A stretch of 64,000 nucleotides of DNA from CAHJXF01 sp039936235 (GTDB lineage: Bacteria > Pseudomonadota > Gammaproteobacteria > Burkholderiales > Burkholderiaceae_D), in contig JBDTIS010000141.1 in assembly GCA_039936235.1 (NCBI GenBank), forward strand, positions 15,444 through 79,443, in the 5' to 3' direction. Each line of letters opens with the position of its first letter. Within the stretch, counting starts at the first letter, position 1. Position numbers and translations under genes: made by a program. Under the pieces are notes generated by a model. The model searched no databases and was not told where the DNA came from. It worked only from the letters and a program-made list of their open reading frames with translations. Positions 1 through 10,072 of this stretch are shown piece by piece.

Positions 1-312
1 AAGTGCTTCCTGCACATCTCGATCGGCGAACAGCAGATGCGGTTGCAGTCGCGGATCGACGATTCGACGAAGCACTGGAAATTCAATCCCGCCGATCTCG
101 TCGAGCGGGCGCGCTGGAGCGCCAACATGGACGCCTACACGGATGCGATCCGGCGGACGTCGACGCGCATCGCTCCGTGGTGGATCGTGCCGTCCGACGC
201 GAAGCCGCATCGCAACCTGATGGTAGCCACGCTGGTCCGCGATGCGCTGATGAGGCTGAACCCGCAATATCCGACGTTGGACCCGCAGTACGCGTCGCTG
301 CAGGTCACCTGA
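1..312 (+). CDS. ppk2: Polyphosphate kinase 2 family protein, C-terminal part
   Basis: The gene enters from the left edge in frame 1 and only its last 103 residues are present. They contain the PPK2 C-terminal signature KHWKFNPADL followed by a tract rich in W, Y and R (AYTDAIRRTST, APWWIVPSDAK, HRNLMV), which in the family forms the lid and nucleotide-binding end of the P-loop kinase fold. PPK2 enzymes move phosphate between polyphosphate and nucleotides in the cytoplasm. The Walker motifs lie outside the window, so class I, II or III cannot be assigned. The next gene starts 143 bp downstream on the same strand. Confidence 0.85.
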   Translation, partial: KCFLHISIGEQQMRLQSRIDDSTKHWKFNPADLVERARWSANMDAYTDAIRRTSTRIAPWWIVPSDAKPHRNLMVATLVRDALMRLNPQYPTLDPQYASLQVT

Positions 313-455
313 CGTTCCGTGCCAAGGCGCGGTCCGGCGCAAGACACAGGAGGGTGTGCGCGAAGCGGTGCTATGACCACACTGACGGTCGGCCGTGCTG
401 TATCCAGGGCCTGCATGGTCGGGAGACCATCGCAGACACATGACGTCGAGGGCAC

Positions 456-3400
456 GTGGACAAGGACTCGAAAGGCTCCAGCGGATCGATCCCGACGACC
501 GGAATGATATGGGTCGCGCTGTTCGCGGCCGGTGCCTTCTTCGCGCACGAGGTGCCGTGGCAGGGATCGCGTCCGAACGATGGCGAGCCGAAGCCGTATC
601 CGTACGTCGCACGCCAGGACGTCGACGCGCGCCTGTGGCAGGACCCGCTCGGCGCGATCACGCGTGGACGCGACGATGTCCGCAAACAGTATCCGGGCAT
701 TTCGGGACCCGCGCCGTCGGACGGGTCTGTTTCTCCGCGCACGGAGAAGGAGGAACATGGTCCCGAGGCGTTGGTGGCCGACATCGGGGATCGAAGCTGC
801 CAGTCCGGCGTCGCGCCGCTGATCGTCCCGATCATGATCCCCGGCGGCTCCTATCCGGGGCTCGTCGAGTCAAGGCGTCGGGACCGATACGCAGCGCTCG
901 CGGCGTTCAACGAACTGGGGTACGCACCCGACGATCCCGAGCATCTCGGTTACCTGATGCCGGGCCCACGTACGGCGACCGGCGGAATGACGATGCCCGA
1001 GTTCATCGCGTACGAATGGCTGAGCCCGGCGCGCTCCGGCGTCGAGGAGGCCGGCAGCCCACAGGCTCTCGTGCTGTGGCTCGACGAGGATGTCTTCGGA
1101 AAGGAACCGCTCGCCCACTTCGATGCATTGACGAAGATGCTCGGCACCGCGGCGTGCGCCGCCGGTCCCGGTCGCGCGGCGCACGCCGTCACTCCTCGCT
1201 TCGTGGTCATCGGACCTTCGTACACGTCGACGTTGCAGGAGATGCTGAAGGCCGCGGTCCTGGAACGGCGGAGCGGAGCGACGCCGCCGAAGCGGCCGCG
1301 CTTCTACGCTTACGGTGCGACGTCCGACAACGCGAGCATTCTCCAGAGCCAGGGTTTCGACACGGCGAAGACGACGCTGCCCATTCTTTTCGGGAGCGAC
1401 GGCCTGGAAGTCTTTCGCACCATCGGTCAGGACCGCGACCTGACCGTGAGTCTGCACGGCGAACTGATCAAACGCGGCGTCGATCCGGCGCGCCACGCGA
1501 ACTGCTACAACGAGCCCGCGAAGGAAGCCGGCGTCCAGCACGTCATCCTGATCGCCGAATGGGACACGTTCTACGGTCGCGCGCTGCCGGACTTGATGAT
1601 GGAGCAGTTCAGGGATGGAGGCTGTTCTGCCAAGGCCGTGCGTCGCTACGTGCATCGTTACAGTTACATGCGCGGCCTCGACGGACAACTACCGACGGTC
1701 GGCAAGAGCGCTGCTCCGGCAACGACGTCGTCGACCGCGGCTGCAGCGCCGGGCGACGCCGGACGGCCCACCGACAAGAGCAACCGCGAACGGCAGATCG
1801 AGCGGCCGGAAGGGCAAAGCCAGCTCGATTATCTGCGCCGCCTTTCGGTGGACCTGGCCACGCTCGACCAAACGCTGCAGCGCGAAGGCCATGGCTCGAT
1901 CGTGACGATCGGCGTTCTCGGCACCGACGTGTTCGACAAGATGCTCATCCTGCAGGCGCTGCGACCCCAGTTCCAGAACGCGATCTTCTTCACGACCGAT
2001 CTCGATGCGGAGATGCTGCATCCGAAGGAACGTGACTGGGCGAAGAACCTCGTCGTCGCGTCGTCGTTCGGCCTGCAACTGCATCCGTCCGTGCAGCGCG
2101 ACACCCTGCCGTTTCGCGACAGCTATCAGACGTCGGTCTACCTGTCGACGCAGATCGCGCTCTACAACGCACTCGATCTATGCAACGCGACGCTGGACGG
2201 CCGTGGTCCCTGCATCGGCCAGAACACGCTCGACCAGTGGCTCGCGCATCCGCGCGTATTCGAAGTGGGACGTGACCTCGCATTCGACTTCGGCGCGACC
2301 CGCGAAGTGCTTTGCGACGACGTCGACGACTGGACGACCTGCGACAGCATCCATCCTCCCGGTACACGTCGCTTCCGGTCCCTGCGCGGCAACGCCTTTC
2401 GCAACGGCATCCTGCTCGTGATCGCGGGCCTCGTGATCCTCGGCATCACCACCGGCGTCGGCCGTCGCGTCAAGGCCTGGAAGCTCGGCGTCCGGCTGCG
2501 TCGGGCCATCCTTCGAGTGCGGTTGGGCAAGGGCCTCGGCCGTATCGCGAGCGGTCGTTGGCTGGCCAACGCAGGGCCCGCCAGCTGGATCATGCGAGCC
2601 CGCTTCAGCCAGCCGCTGATCGACCTGCGCTTTGGTCGATGGCTGCAGCACACGCATCCTTCATGGTGGGTGAGCGGCCAGCAGAAGCCGTCGTCGCGGC
2701 TGCGCAATTGCGTAGCCGACTGGCTCATCCGACTAACGCCGTGGTCGCTGGTGATGTTCGCCATCGGCGTCGTCACGATCGTTCTGCTGACGTTTTCAGG
2801 CCAGTGGTTGTGGGAGCGCTTCGCGGGTTACCTGACACAGGGTGACGACGGCGAGCCGATCTCGTTCATCGACGGGATCAGCGTCTGGCCGACCGAACTT
2901 CTTCGCCTCGTGTCGTTCGTGCTGTCCGTGGCTTTCGGGATCTGGGCCTGGGTCCTGCTGAACCGCAACCTGATCGAAATCGCGCGCGAGCTGAGGTTCC
3001 GGCCCACGCAGAAGCGGATGATGGCCGACGTCCGCTCCGACGTGCGCAACTGGACGTGGTGCGACCGGATCGTCGGCATCCTTTCGTTCCGACTCGGGGA
3101 GTACCAGGGCAAGTCGATGACACGGAAGATCGGACTGACGCCGCGCGCGCAATGGTTCTGGAAGAAGTACCTCTACAAGGGCATGGGCCTGTCGCGGTCG
3201 ATCCGGGTCGTGGGCGCCGTGGTGCTGTACGCGATCGTCGCGTCCGCCGTGGTCGCCTACTTCGGTGTGCCGGGGACTCCCTACCGCGGCGAGGTGTCCA
3301 AGGCTTGGAACGCGGCGGTCCTCCTGCTCAGCGTCGGTTCGATGTTGTTCATCATTTTCTTCGTGGTCGATGCGACGGTGTTTTCTCACCAGATCATCAA

Positions 3401-3953
3401 GGCGCTGAAAAAAGAGATCGACAAGCGGTACGCCGATGGTGGCGGAACGATCTGGGCGAGCAGTACCGTCGCCCATTACCAGAAGAAGTTCGAGATCAAG
3501 GATCCGTACCAACTGGACGCGTGGGTGCTGATGGATTTCATCTCGCTGCGCACGAAGGTCGTCGCCAAGCTGATCTACCTTCCGTTCATCGCGATCTCGC
3601 TGATGGTCCTGTCACGCAGCCAGCTGTTCGACAACTGGACGATGCCGGTCGGACTCGTCCTCGTGTTCGCGAGCAGCGTCGCGATCATCATGGGATGCGC
3701 CATCCTGCTACGCGAGTCGGCCGAGTCGGTCCGTGACGACGTGCTCCGGCGACTGACCGAAGAACTGGTCCGTGTGAAAGGGATCGGCGGCGCGTCGGGA
3801 CAGATCGAGACGTTGATCGCGGAAATCAGGTCGTTGCGCAAAGGCGCCTTCGCGCCCTACACGCAGCAGCCGCTATTTCGCGCGCTGCTGTTGCCGCTGA
3901 GCACGTTCGGTGGCTCCGCACTGCTCGACTACATGACCATGTACAGCTTCTGA
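456..3953 (+). CDS. Large uncharacterised inner-membrane protein with periplasmic-binding-like N-terminal half
   Basis: A 1165-residue protein of unknown function. The likely start is GTG at 456 with GAGG just upstream. One hydrophobic segment lies at about residues 17-31. A large soluble region (about 40-640) follows. It holds two stretches with alternating beta/alpha pattern, around PLIVPIMIPGG and SIVTIGVLGTDVFDKML, which look like type-I periplasmic-binding folds, split by a Thr/Ala/Pro linker near 424-456. The C-terminal half has about seven membrane segments (near 651-669, 764-790, 814-836, 918-937, 954-976, 1040-1056, 1063-1084). I do not recognise a named family. A sensor or transport role is only inference. 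It lies between ppk2 and icmF with no overlap to either. Confidence 0.8.
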   Translation: MDKDSKGSSGSIPTTGMIWVALFAAGAFFAHEVPWQGSRPNDGEPKPYPYVARQDVDARLWQDPLGAITRGRDDVRKQYPGISGPAPSDGSVSPRTEKEEHGPEALVADIGDRSCQSGVAPLIVPIMIPGGSYPGLVESRRRDRYAALAAFNELGYAPDDPEHLGYLMPGPRTATGGMTMPEFIAYEWLSPARSGVEEAGSPQALVLWLDEDVFGKEPLAHFDALTKMLGTAACAAGPGRAAHAVTPRFVVIGPSYTSTLQEMLKAAVLERRSGATPPKRPRFYAYGATSDNASILQSQGFDTAKTTLPILFGSDGLEVFRTIGQDRDLTVSLHGELIKRGVDPARHANCYNEPAKEAGVQHVILIAEWDTFYGRALPDLMMEQFRDGGCSAKAVRRYVHRYSYMRGLDGQLPTVGKSAAPATTSSTAAAAPGDAGRPTDKSNRERQIERPEGQSQLDYLRRLSVDLATLDQTLQREGHGSIVTIGVLGTDVFDKMLILQALRPQFQNAIFFTTDLDAEMLHPKERDWAKNLVVASSFGLQLHPSVQRDTLPFRDSYQTSVYLSTQIALYNALDLCNATLDGRGPCIGQNTLDQWLAHPRVFEVGRDLAFDFGATREVLCDDVDDWTTCDSIHPPGTRRFRSLRGNAFRNGILLVIAGLVILGITTGVGRRVKAWKLGVRLRRAILRVRLGKGLGRIASGRWLANAGPASWIMRARFSQPLIDLRFGRWLQHTHPSWWVSGQQKPSSRLRNCVADWLIRLTPWSLVMFAIGVVTIVLLTFSGQWLWERFAGYLTQGDDGEPISFIDGISVWPTELLRLVSFVLSVAFGIWAWVLLNRNLIEIARELRFRPTQKRMMADVRSDVRNWTWCDRIVGILSFRLGEYQGKSMTRKIGLTPRAQWFWKKYLYKGMGLSRSIRVVGAVVLYAIVASAVVAYFGVPGTPYRGEVSKAWNAAVLLLSVGSMLFIIFFVVDATVFSHQIIKALKKEIDKRYADGGGTIWASSTVAHYQKKFEIKDPYQLDAWVLMDFISLRTKVVAKLIYLPFIAISLMVLSRSQLFDNWTMPVGLVLVFASSVAIIMGCAILLRESAESVRDDVLRRLTEELVRVKGIGGASGQIETLIAEIRSLRKGAFAPYTQQPLFRALLLPLSTFGGSALLDYMTMYSF

Positions 3954-4048
3954 CCGCGGGCGGGTTGAACTCACCGGTCGATTGGTCTATGGTCGGACGC
4001 CCCACAGCCCCACGGACGGGCCAACCGTCGCCGCGCAGGAGACACGAC

Positions 4049-7000
4049 ATGACCGACCTATCCGTCCCGAAGACGCTCGCCGATCGCGACGCCGCCTGGC
4101 GTCCCGTCAACAAGGTGCGCTTCGTCACGGCCGCCTCGCTGTTCGACGGCCACGATGCATCGATCAACATCATGCGTCGCATCCTGCAGTCCAGCGGCTG
4201 CGAAGTGATCCACCTCGGCCACAACCGCTCGGTCGACGAGGTCGTCACCTGCGCGCTGCAGGAAGACGTGCAGGGCATCGCGATGTCGAGCTATCAAGGC
4301 GGGCACGTCGAGTACTTCAAGTACATGATCGACCTGCTGAAGGAGCGCGGCGGCGCGCACATCAAGGTATTCGCGGGTGGGGGCGGCGTGATCGTCGGGT
4401 CGGAGATCCGCGAACTGCAGGCCTACGGGGTCGAGCGGATCTACAGCCCGGAGGACGGGCAGCGGATGGGGCTCGCCGGGATGATCCGCGACATGATCGA
4501 GCGGTGCGACGTGGATCTGTCGGTGTTCGCGCCGACGACGCTGGATGGTATTCGCGGCGGGGATCGACGTCAGTTGGCGCAGCTGATCACGGCGCTGGAG
4601 AACCGTCGCGGCTCGAGCCCGGATCAGCGCTTCACGGCGCTTCGTGCCGAGTTGTATCGAGGCGCCGACGCCACCACCATCCCTTCCCTCGGCATCACCG
4701 GCACCGGCGGCGCCGGCAAGTCGTCGCTGACAGACGAACTGATCCGCCGCATCCGCCTCGACCAGGACGACGCGCTCGACATCGCGATCATCTCGATCGA
4801 CCCGTCGCGTCGCAAGTCCGGCGGTGCGCTGCTCGGCGACCGCATCCGGATGAACGCGATCGGGCCGTGGAGACGCGCGGACGGTACGGCCAGGACCTCG
4901 GTCTTCATGCGCTCGCTCGCGACGCGCGAGGCTGGCCAGGAGATCTCCGACGCGCTGCCCGACGTGATTGCGGCCTGCAAGGTCGCAGGCTTCGACCTGA
5001 TCGTCGTCGAGACCTCCGGCATCGGCCAGGGCGACGCGGCGATCGTGCCGCTGGTCGACGTGAGCCTGTACGTGATGACCCCGGAGTTCGGCGCCGCCAG
5101 CCAGCTCGAGAAGATCGACATGCTCGACTTCGCCGATTTCGTGGCGATCAACAAGTTCGACCGCAAGGGCGCCGCCGACGCGCTGCGCGACGTCGCCAAG
5201 CAGGTTCAGCGCAACAAGGAAATGTGGACGACGAAGCCCGAAGAGATGCCGGTCTACGGCACGCAGGCTTCGAAGTTCAACGACGACGGCGTGACGGCTT
5301 TGTACCAGGGACTGCTGCCGAAACTCGCCGGGTTCGGATTGAAGACGGTCGACGGCAAGCTGCCGAAGGTCGGCACGCACCAGTCGACGGCGACGAACGT
5401 GATCGTGCCGCCTGCGCGCGCGCGCTATCTCGCGGAGATCGCGGATACGGTGCGCGGATATCTCGCGCGCTCGATCGACCAGAGCCGTGTGGCACGGGAA
5501 GTGCAGCAGTTGCGGGCGGCGGCGATGATGTTGGCGGAGTGCGCCACCGCACACAGCACTGACATCGGCGCGTTGACGTCCCTGGCCGACGACCGCCATG
5601 CCTTCCTGGGCCCCACCGAGAAGAAGCTCCTGGCGATGTGGCCCGCGATGCAGAAGGCCTACGCCGGCGACGAGTACGTCGTGAAGATCCGCGACAAGGA
5701 ACTGCGCATCGCGCTCACCACGAAGTCCCTCTCCGGCACCACGATCCGCAAGGTCGCGCTGCCGAAGTACGAGGATCACGGCGAAACGCTGAAGTGGCTG
5801 CTGCGCGAGAACGTGCCGGGCTCCTTCCCGTTCACCGCCGGCACGTTCGCGTTCAAGCGCGAAGGCGAGGATCCGACGCGGATGTTCGCCGGCGAAGGCG
5901 ATCCGTTCCGCACCAACAAGCGCTTTCGCATCCTGTCCGAAGGGATGCCTGCGAAGCGGCTGTCGACCGCGTTCGACAGCGTCACGCTGTACGGCCACGA
6001 GCCGGACCTGCGACCCGACATCTACGGCAAGGTCGGCAACTCCGGCGTGTCGATCGCGACCCTCGACGACATGAAGGTGCTGTATTCGGGCTTCGACCTG
6101 ACGAGCCCGGTGACGTCGGTGTCGATGACGATCAACGGCCCCGCGCCGTCGATCCTCGCGATGTTCATGAACACCGCGATCGATCAGAACCTCGACAAGT
6201 TCAGGGCCGAGAATGCACGGGAACCCACGGACGACGAAACCCGGAAGATCCGCGCATGGGTTCTGGAGAACGTCCGCGGCACCGTACAGGCCGACATCCT
6301 GAAGGAAGACCAGGGACAGAACACCTGCATCTTCTCGACCGAGTTCAGCCTCAAGGTGATGGGCGACATCGCGCAGTATTTCGTGCAGCACCGCGTCCGC
6401 AACTTCTATTCAGTATCGATCAGCGGTTATCACATCGCCGAGGCTGGCGCGAACCCGATCAGCCAGCTCGCGTTCACGCTGTCGAACGGCTTCACGTTCG
6501 TCGAAGCCTCTCTGGCGCGCGGGATGCACATCGACGACTTCGCGCAGAACCTGTCGTTCTTCTTCAGCAACGGCATGGACCCCGAGTACACCGTGATGGG
6601 CCGCGTCGCGCGCCGCATCTGGGCCATCGCGATGCGCGACAAGTACGGCGCGAACGATCGCAGCCAGAAGCTGAAGTACCACATCCAGACCTCGGGTCGA
6701 TCGCTGCACGCGCAGGAGATCCAGTTCAACGACATCCGCACGACGCTGCAGGCGCTGATCGCCGTCTACGACAATTGCAACAGCCTGCACACGAACGCAT
6801 TCGACGAGGCGATCACGACGCCGACCGAAGACAGCGTGCGTCGCGCGATGGCGATCCAGCTGATCATCAATCGCGAATGGGGCCTGGCGAAAAACGAGAA
6901 CCCGAACCAGGGCGCGTTCATCATCGATGAACTGACCGACCTGGTCGAAGAAGCGGTGCTGGTCGAGTTCGAGCGCATCGCCGAACGCGGCGGCGTGCTC

Positions 7001-7375
7001 GGCGCGATGGAGACCGGCTACCAGCGCGGAAAGATCCAGGAAGAGTCGATGCACTACGAGATGTTGAAGCACACCGGCGAGCTGCCGATCATCGGCGTCA
7101 ACACGTTCCGCAACCCGCACGGCGACGCGCATCTCGACAAGGTCGAGCTGATGCGATCCACGGACGAGGAGAAGCAGTCTCAACTCAAGCGCCTCGCCGA
7201 CTTCCACGCGGCGCATGCAGCCGAGTCACCCGCGATGCTGACGAAGCTTCAGCAGGCGGTGATCGACAACAGGAACGTGTTCGAGGTGCTGATCGACGCG
7301 GTACGGGTCTGTTCGCTGGGGCAGATCACGAACGCGCTTTTCGAAGTCGGCGGGCAGTACCGACGGAGCATGTAG
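4049..7375 (+). CDS. icmF: Fused isobutyryl-CoA mutase IcmF
   Basis: A 1108-residue three-part enzyme. The N-terminal B12-binding domain (about 15-150) has the DGHDASINIMRRIL segment that places the lower-ligand histidine. A MeaI-type G-protein chaperone domain follows, with P-loop GTGGAGKS near residue 217 and the IDPSRRKSGGALLGDR stretch. The C-terminal half is the CoA-mutase TIM barrel (for example SISGYHIAEAGANP). IcmF interconverts isobutyryl-CoA and butyryl-CoA with adenosylcobalamin, and homologues also act on pivalyl-CoA or isovaleryl-CoA; the G domain loads and protects the cofactor. ATG at 4049 is preferred over an upstream TTG at 3965 because AGGAG sits 7 bp before it and the conserved sequence starts there. 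Confidence 0.96.
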   Translation: MTDLSVPKTLADRDAAWRPVNKVRFVTAASLFDGHDASINIMRRILQSSGCEVIHLGHNRSVDEVVTCALQEDVQGIAMSSYQGGHVEYFKYMIDLLKERGGAHIKVFAGGGGVIVGSEIRELQAYGVERIYSPEDGQRMGLAGMIRDMIERCDVDLSVFAPTTLDGIRGGDRRQLAQLITALENRRGSSPDQRFTALRAELYRGADATTIPSLGITGTGGAGKSSLTDELIRRIRLDQDDALDIAIISIDPSRRKSGGALLGDRIRMNAIGPWRRADGTARTSVFMRSLATREAGQEISDALPDVIAACKVAGFDLIVVETSGIGQGDAAIVPLVDVSLYVMTPEFGAASQLEKIDMLDFADFVAINKFDRKGAADALRDVAKQVQRNKEMWTTKPEEMPVYGTQASKFNDDGVTALYQGLLPKLAGFGLKTVDGKLPKVGTHQSTATNVIVPPARARYLAEIADTVRGYLARSIDQSRVAREVQQLRAAAMMLAECATAHSTDIGALTSLADDRHAFLGPTEKKLLAMWPAMQKAYAGDEYVVKIRDKELRIALTTKSLSGTTIRKVALPKYEDHGETLKWLLRENVPGSFPFTAGTFAFKREGEDPTRMFAGEGDPFRTNKRFRILSEGMPAKRLSTAFDSVTLYGHEPDLRPDIYGKVGNSGVSIATLDDMKVLYSGFDLTSPVTSVSMTINGPAPSILAMFMNTAIDQNLDKFRAENAREPTDDETRKIRAWVLENVRGTVQADILKEDQGQNTCIFSTEFSLKVMGDIAQYFVQHRVRNFYSVSISGYHIAEAGANPISQLAFTLSNGFTFVEASLARGMHIDDFAQNLSFFFSNGMDPEYTVMGRVARRIWAIAMRDKYGANDRSQKLKYHIQTSGRSLHAQEIQFNDIRTTLQALIAVYDNCNSLHTNAFDEAITTPTEDSVRRAMAIQLIINREWGLAKNENPNQGAFIIDELTDLVEEAVLVEFERIAERGGVLGAMETGYQRGKIQEESMHYEMLKHTGELPIIGVNTFRNPHGDAHLDKVELMRSTDEEKQSQLKRLADFHAAHAAESPAMLTKLQQAVIDNRNVFEVLIDAVRVCSLGQITNALFEVGGQYRRSM

Positions 7376-7423
7376 CCGGCGACGGACTGCGAGGAGCCGC
7401 CATGCGTCGCCCGGATCTTCCAG

Positions 7424-7804
7424 TCAGGTGCCCGGCGCACGCAGCCGCAATTTCCGACCGACGGCGATGTGGCTCGGATCGCTCAGGTCGTTCCACTTCG
7501 CGAGGTCTGTCACCTTCACCTTGTTCTCCCGAGCGATCCTGTAGAGCGTCTCGCCTCTGGCGACGACATGCGTATGGCCTGCAGTCTTGGGCCTTTCCAT
7601 CGCAGCGGCCGACGGCGGCGCGGTCACGGCGGGCGGTTCGGCCGGCGGTGGTGCCGCGGGCTCGACGACCGGGGGCGGGGGCGCGGGTGCGGGAACCGGC
7701 GCTGGCTGTTCGATCGGCGCCGGAATCGGCTTGGGCGCGTTGTCGCTCTTGCCGCAGCCGGCCAGGGCGATTACGGCGATCACCGGGGGGATCCATGCCT
7801 TCAT
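7424..7804 (-). CDS. Small LysM-domain lipoprotein
   Basis: A 126-residue secreted lipoprotein. The N-terminus MKAWIPPVIAVIALAGC is a signal peptide ending in a lipobox (LAGC, lipidated Cys17). A Pro/Ala-rich linker (about 25-75) spans the periplasm. One C-terminal LysM domain (about 82-123: HVVARGETLYRIARENKV ... LRLRAPG) should bind peptidoglycan. The short layout, lipid anchor plus proline spacer plus a single LysM, suggests an envelope-tethering or accessory murein protein with no catalytic domain. It converges with icmF and ends 48 bp from it. Confidence 0.85.
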   Translation of the reverse strand: MKAWIPPVIAVIALAGCGKSDNAPKPIPAPIEQPAPVPAPAPPPPVVEPAAPPPAEPPAVTAPPSAAAMERPKTAGHTHVVARGETLYRIARENKVKVTDLAKWNDLSDPSHIAVGRKLRLRAPGT

Positions 7805-7997
7805 GATTGGGCCTCTGTACGTTGGTGTTTCGTTTGGACGGGCAGCCAGTCTGACGTCGACCGTCGAGTGTGGTCCTCCGAACGCTCACGTCAATGCGCG
7901 CTCGGCAGTCGCCACGCTACACCGACTGCTGCCTTGGTCGTTTCCCGGACATCGCGGACCCTGACGCGAGGCGCGTCGCAATGGGGCGCTGGCGCCA

Positions 7998-9341
7998 TCA
8001 GCGTGTCGCCGCCTTCGTCGCCCCGGAAACACGCCATACCGTGTTGCCGACGTCGTCCGCAATCAGCAACGCACCGGCCTTGTCGACGGCGACGCCGACA
8101 GGGCGGCCGTGCGCGTGCTTCTCGTCCGCTGTCAGGAAACCGGTCACGACGTCCTGCGGCGTTCCCGACGGTTTGCCATCGCGAAACGGCACGAAGACCA
8201 CCTTGTAGCCGGAGACCGGCGAGCGGTCCCAACTGCCGTGCTCTCCGACGAACATGCCGCCGCGATACACCGCGGGCAGGCCGGCTGCGTCGTACCACGT
8301 GACGCCGAGCGGTGCGACGTGCGACCCGAGCGCGTAGTCGGGCTTGATGGCCGTCGCGACGAGGTCGGGGCGCTGCGGCTTGACCCGCGGATCGAGGTGC
8401 TGACCGTAGTAGCTGTACGGCCAGCCGTAGAACGCACCCTCCGTAACGCTGGTCAGGTAGTCCGGTACCAGATCCGGACCGAGTTCATCGCGCTCGTTGA
8501 CCACCGCCCAAAGCTTGCCCGTGGTCGGCTCGAACGTGAGGCTGGTGGGATTGCGCGTGCCGCTCGCGAAGATCCGTGACGCGCCGGTCTGGCGATCGAT
8601 CTGCCAGATCGCCGCGCGGAGGTACTCGGCCGGCATGCCGTTCTCCGTGATGTTGCTGTTCGATCCCACGCCGACATACAACTTGCTGCCGTCCGCACTC
8701 GCCACCATCGACTTCGTCCAGTGATGGTCGATCGGTCCGCCCGGCAACTCGGTCAGCCTGGTGCCGGGCGCGGTGATCGTCGTCTGCCCGCTCTGGTACG
8801 GATAGCGCATCACGGCATCCGTGTTCGCGACATAGAGGTCGTTGCCGACCAGCGCCACGCCGTATGGCGAATTCAGATCGGACAGGAAGATCGTGCGCAA
8901 CGCCGGCTTGCCGTCGGCGCCGTAGCGCACCAGCGTGATCCGGTTGCCGCCCTTGCCGGTCGTGCCGCCCGCGGACTTCACCAGCCCGGCGATCTTGTCC
9001 TTCGGTCGAAAGATCGGTGCCTTAGGGCCGTTCGTCTCGACAATCAGCACATCGCCGTTCGGCAGCACGTAGACGAAACGCGGATGAAGAAGATCGGTCG
9101 CGATCGCATCGACCTGCAGGCCAGCCAGCACTTGCGGAACCTCGCCCTGCTTCCAGCCGATGGCCGAAGGCACATCCATCGGCGGGACCAGGTACGCCTG
9201 TGGCTCGGGTAGCCGCGGGTCGGCGCCGATCTGCAGCTTGGGATCGATGGTCGAGCGATCGCCGCAGGCCGCGGTCGTGACGGCGATCATCATCGACACG
9301 GCGATCGTCGATCGGCGGTACAGGAAGGAGCAGGAGCGCAT
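7998..9341 (-). CDS. PQQ-type sorbosone/glucose dehydrogenase-like beta-propeller lipoprotein
   Basis: A 447-residue protein of the GSDH/sorbosone dehydrogenase family. The start at 9341 gives a signal peptide with a lipobox (TTAAC), so it is probably lipid-anchored in the periplasm. Family landmarks include HPRFVYVLPNGDVLIVETN, SLTFEPTTGKLWAVVNERDELG, EGAFYGWPYSYYGQ and the C-terminal GEHGSWDRSP. These enzymes oxidise sugars or aldoses with pyrroloquinoline quinone, but many homologues have no proven substrate. The start codon overlaps the stop of the upstream DUF2231 gene as TGATG, so the two are translationally coupled. Confidence 0.88.
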   Translation of the reverse strand: MRSCSFLYRRSTIAVSMMIAVTTAACGDRSTIDPKLQIGADPRLPEPQAYLVPPMDVPSAIGWKQGEVPQVLAGLQVDAIATDLLHPRFVYVLPNGDVLIVETNGPKAPIFRPKDKIAGLVKSAGGTTGKGGNRITLVRYGADGKPALRTIFLSDLNSPYGVALVGNDLYVANTDAVMRYPYQSGQTTITAPGTRLTELPGGPIDHHWTKSMVASADGSKLYVGVGSNSNITENGMPAEYLRAAIWQIDRQTGASRIFASGTRNPTSLTFEPTTGKLWAVVNERDELGPDLVPDYLTSVTEGAFYGWPYSYYGQHLDPRVKPQRPDLVATAIKPDYALGSHVAPLGVTWYDAAGLPAVYRGGMFVGEHGSWDRSPVSGYKVVFVPFRDGKPSGTPQDVVTGFLTADEKHAHGRPVGVAVDKAGALLIADDVGNTVWRVSGATKAATR

Positions 9342-9793
9342 CACAGCGGCGTCTTTCGGGTGCGGGAACGGGTATGGGCGCGGCCGACGATCGCGGTCAG
9401 CACAAGGAGAGCGACGGCCACGGCAGACAGCGTGATCCCTCCGGGCACCACGGCCTGGTAAGCGTCGCGACTGTGGACGAAGGCGTTGAAGATCGAGACG
9501 ACGACCACCGCTGCGAAGCCGATCAGGTACGGCCACACGTTGCCTAGCATCCCGAGCCGGTGATGCGCCACACGATCGATGAAGCCGACCAGGGCGGCCA
9601 CGCCTGCCACGATCAATCCGATCGTGATCAACCATACCGAGAACGTGACCCACATCGCGTTGGGGGCTTCTGCGTAAACGATGTCGGTGAACAGCGCGCC
9701 GACGAAGCAGGAGGCAGCGAATCCGCCAACCCATTTGAAAGGCAGATCGTTGCCGACGGGCGCGATGACCAATCGATTCGTAGTGCTCGCCAC
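9341..9793 (-). CDS. DUF2231 family membrane protein
   Basis: A 150-residue integral membrane protein with four predicted helices (around FKWVGGFAASCFVGALFTDI, MWVTFSVWLITIGLIVAGVAAL, VWPYLIGFAAVVVVSIFNA, ITLSAVAVALLVLTAIVG), matching DUF2231. GTG at 9793 is preferred: AAAGG lies a few bases upstream, and the residues before it look non-coding. Some DUF2231 proteins accompany periplasmic dehydrogenases. Here the gene is coupled to the sorbosone-dehydrogenase-like lipoprotein, so it may form a membrane partner or electron-transfer anchor (inference). Confidence 0.8.
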   Translation of the reverse strand: MASTTNRLVIAPVGNDLPFKWVGGFAASCFVGALFTDIVYAEAPNAMWVTFSVWLITIGLIVAGVAALVGFIDRVAHHRLGMLGNVWPYLIGFAAVVVVSIFNAFVHSRDAYQAVVPGGITLSAVAVALLVLTAIVGRAHTRSRTRKTPL

Positions 9794-10072
9794 GGAATGC
9801 CTTTCGAGCAAGGAGGATCGGCGCGCATCCGACCATCCGGAAAGGCCGGGTCGGGGCTCGCCGCAGCGTCGCCGCGCATGGTTCGCCGCGGTTTGCCGAG
9901 AGGTATCTATCCTAGCCCGCAGCGTGTGTCGCCGGATCGGATCGCGCCCTAGAAGAGGTTCGGCGCGTCGGCTTTCGGAGGTCATCATCGACGATCACAT
10001 CCGGCCCGGTTGCGAAGGCAGGTGCAGCGTGACGTATCGTTCCGGATCCTGCCGACCTGACCGATCGCGCCC

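Noticed and set aside
4058..6391. Long reverse-strand open frame across icmF
   Set aside because: It is the antisense of a highly conserved mutase, with Arg/His-rich composition typical of GC-rich shadow frames and no domain.
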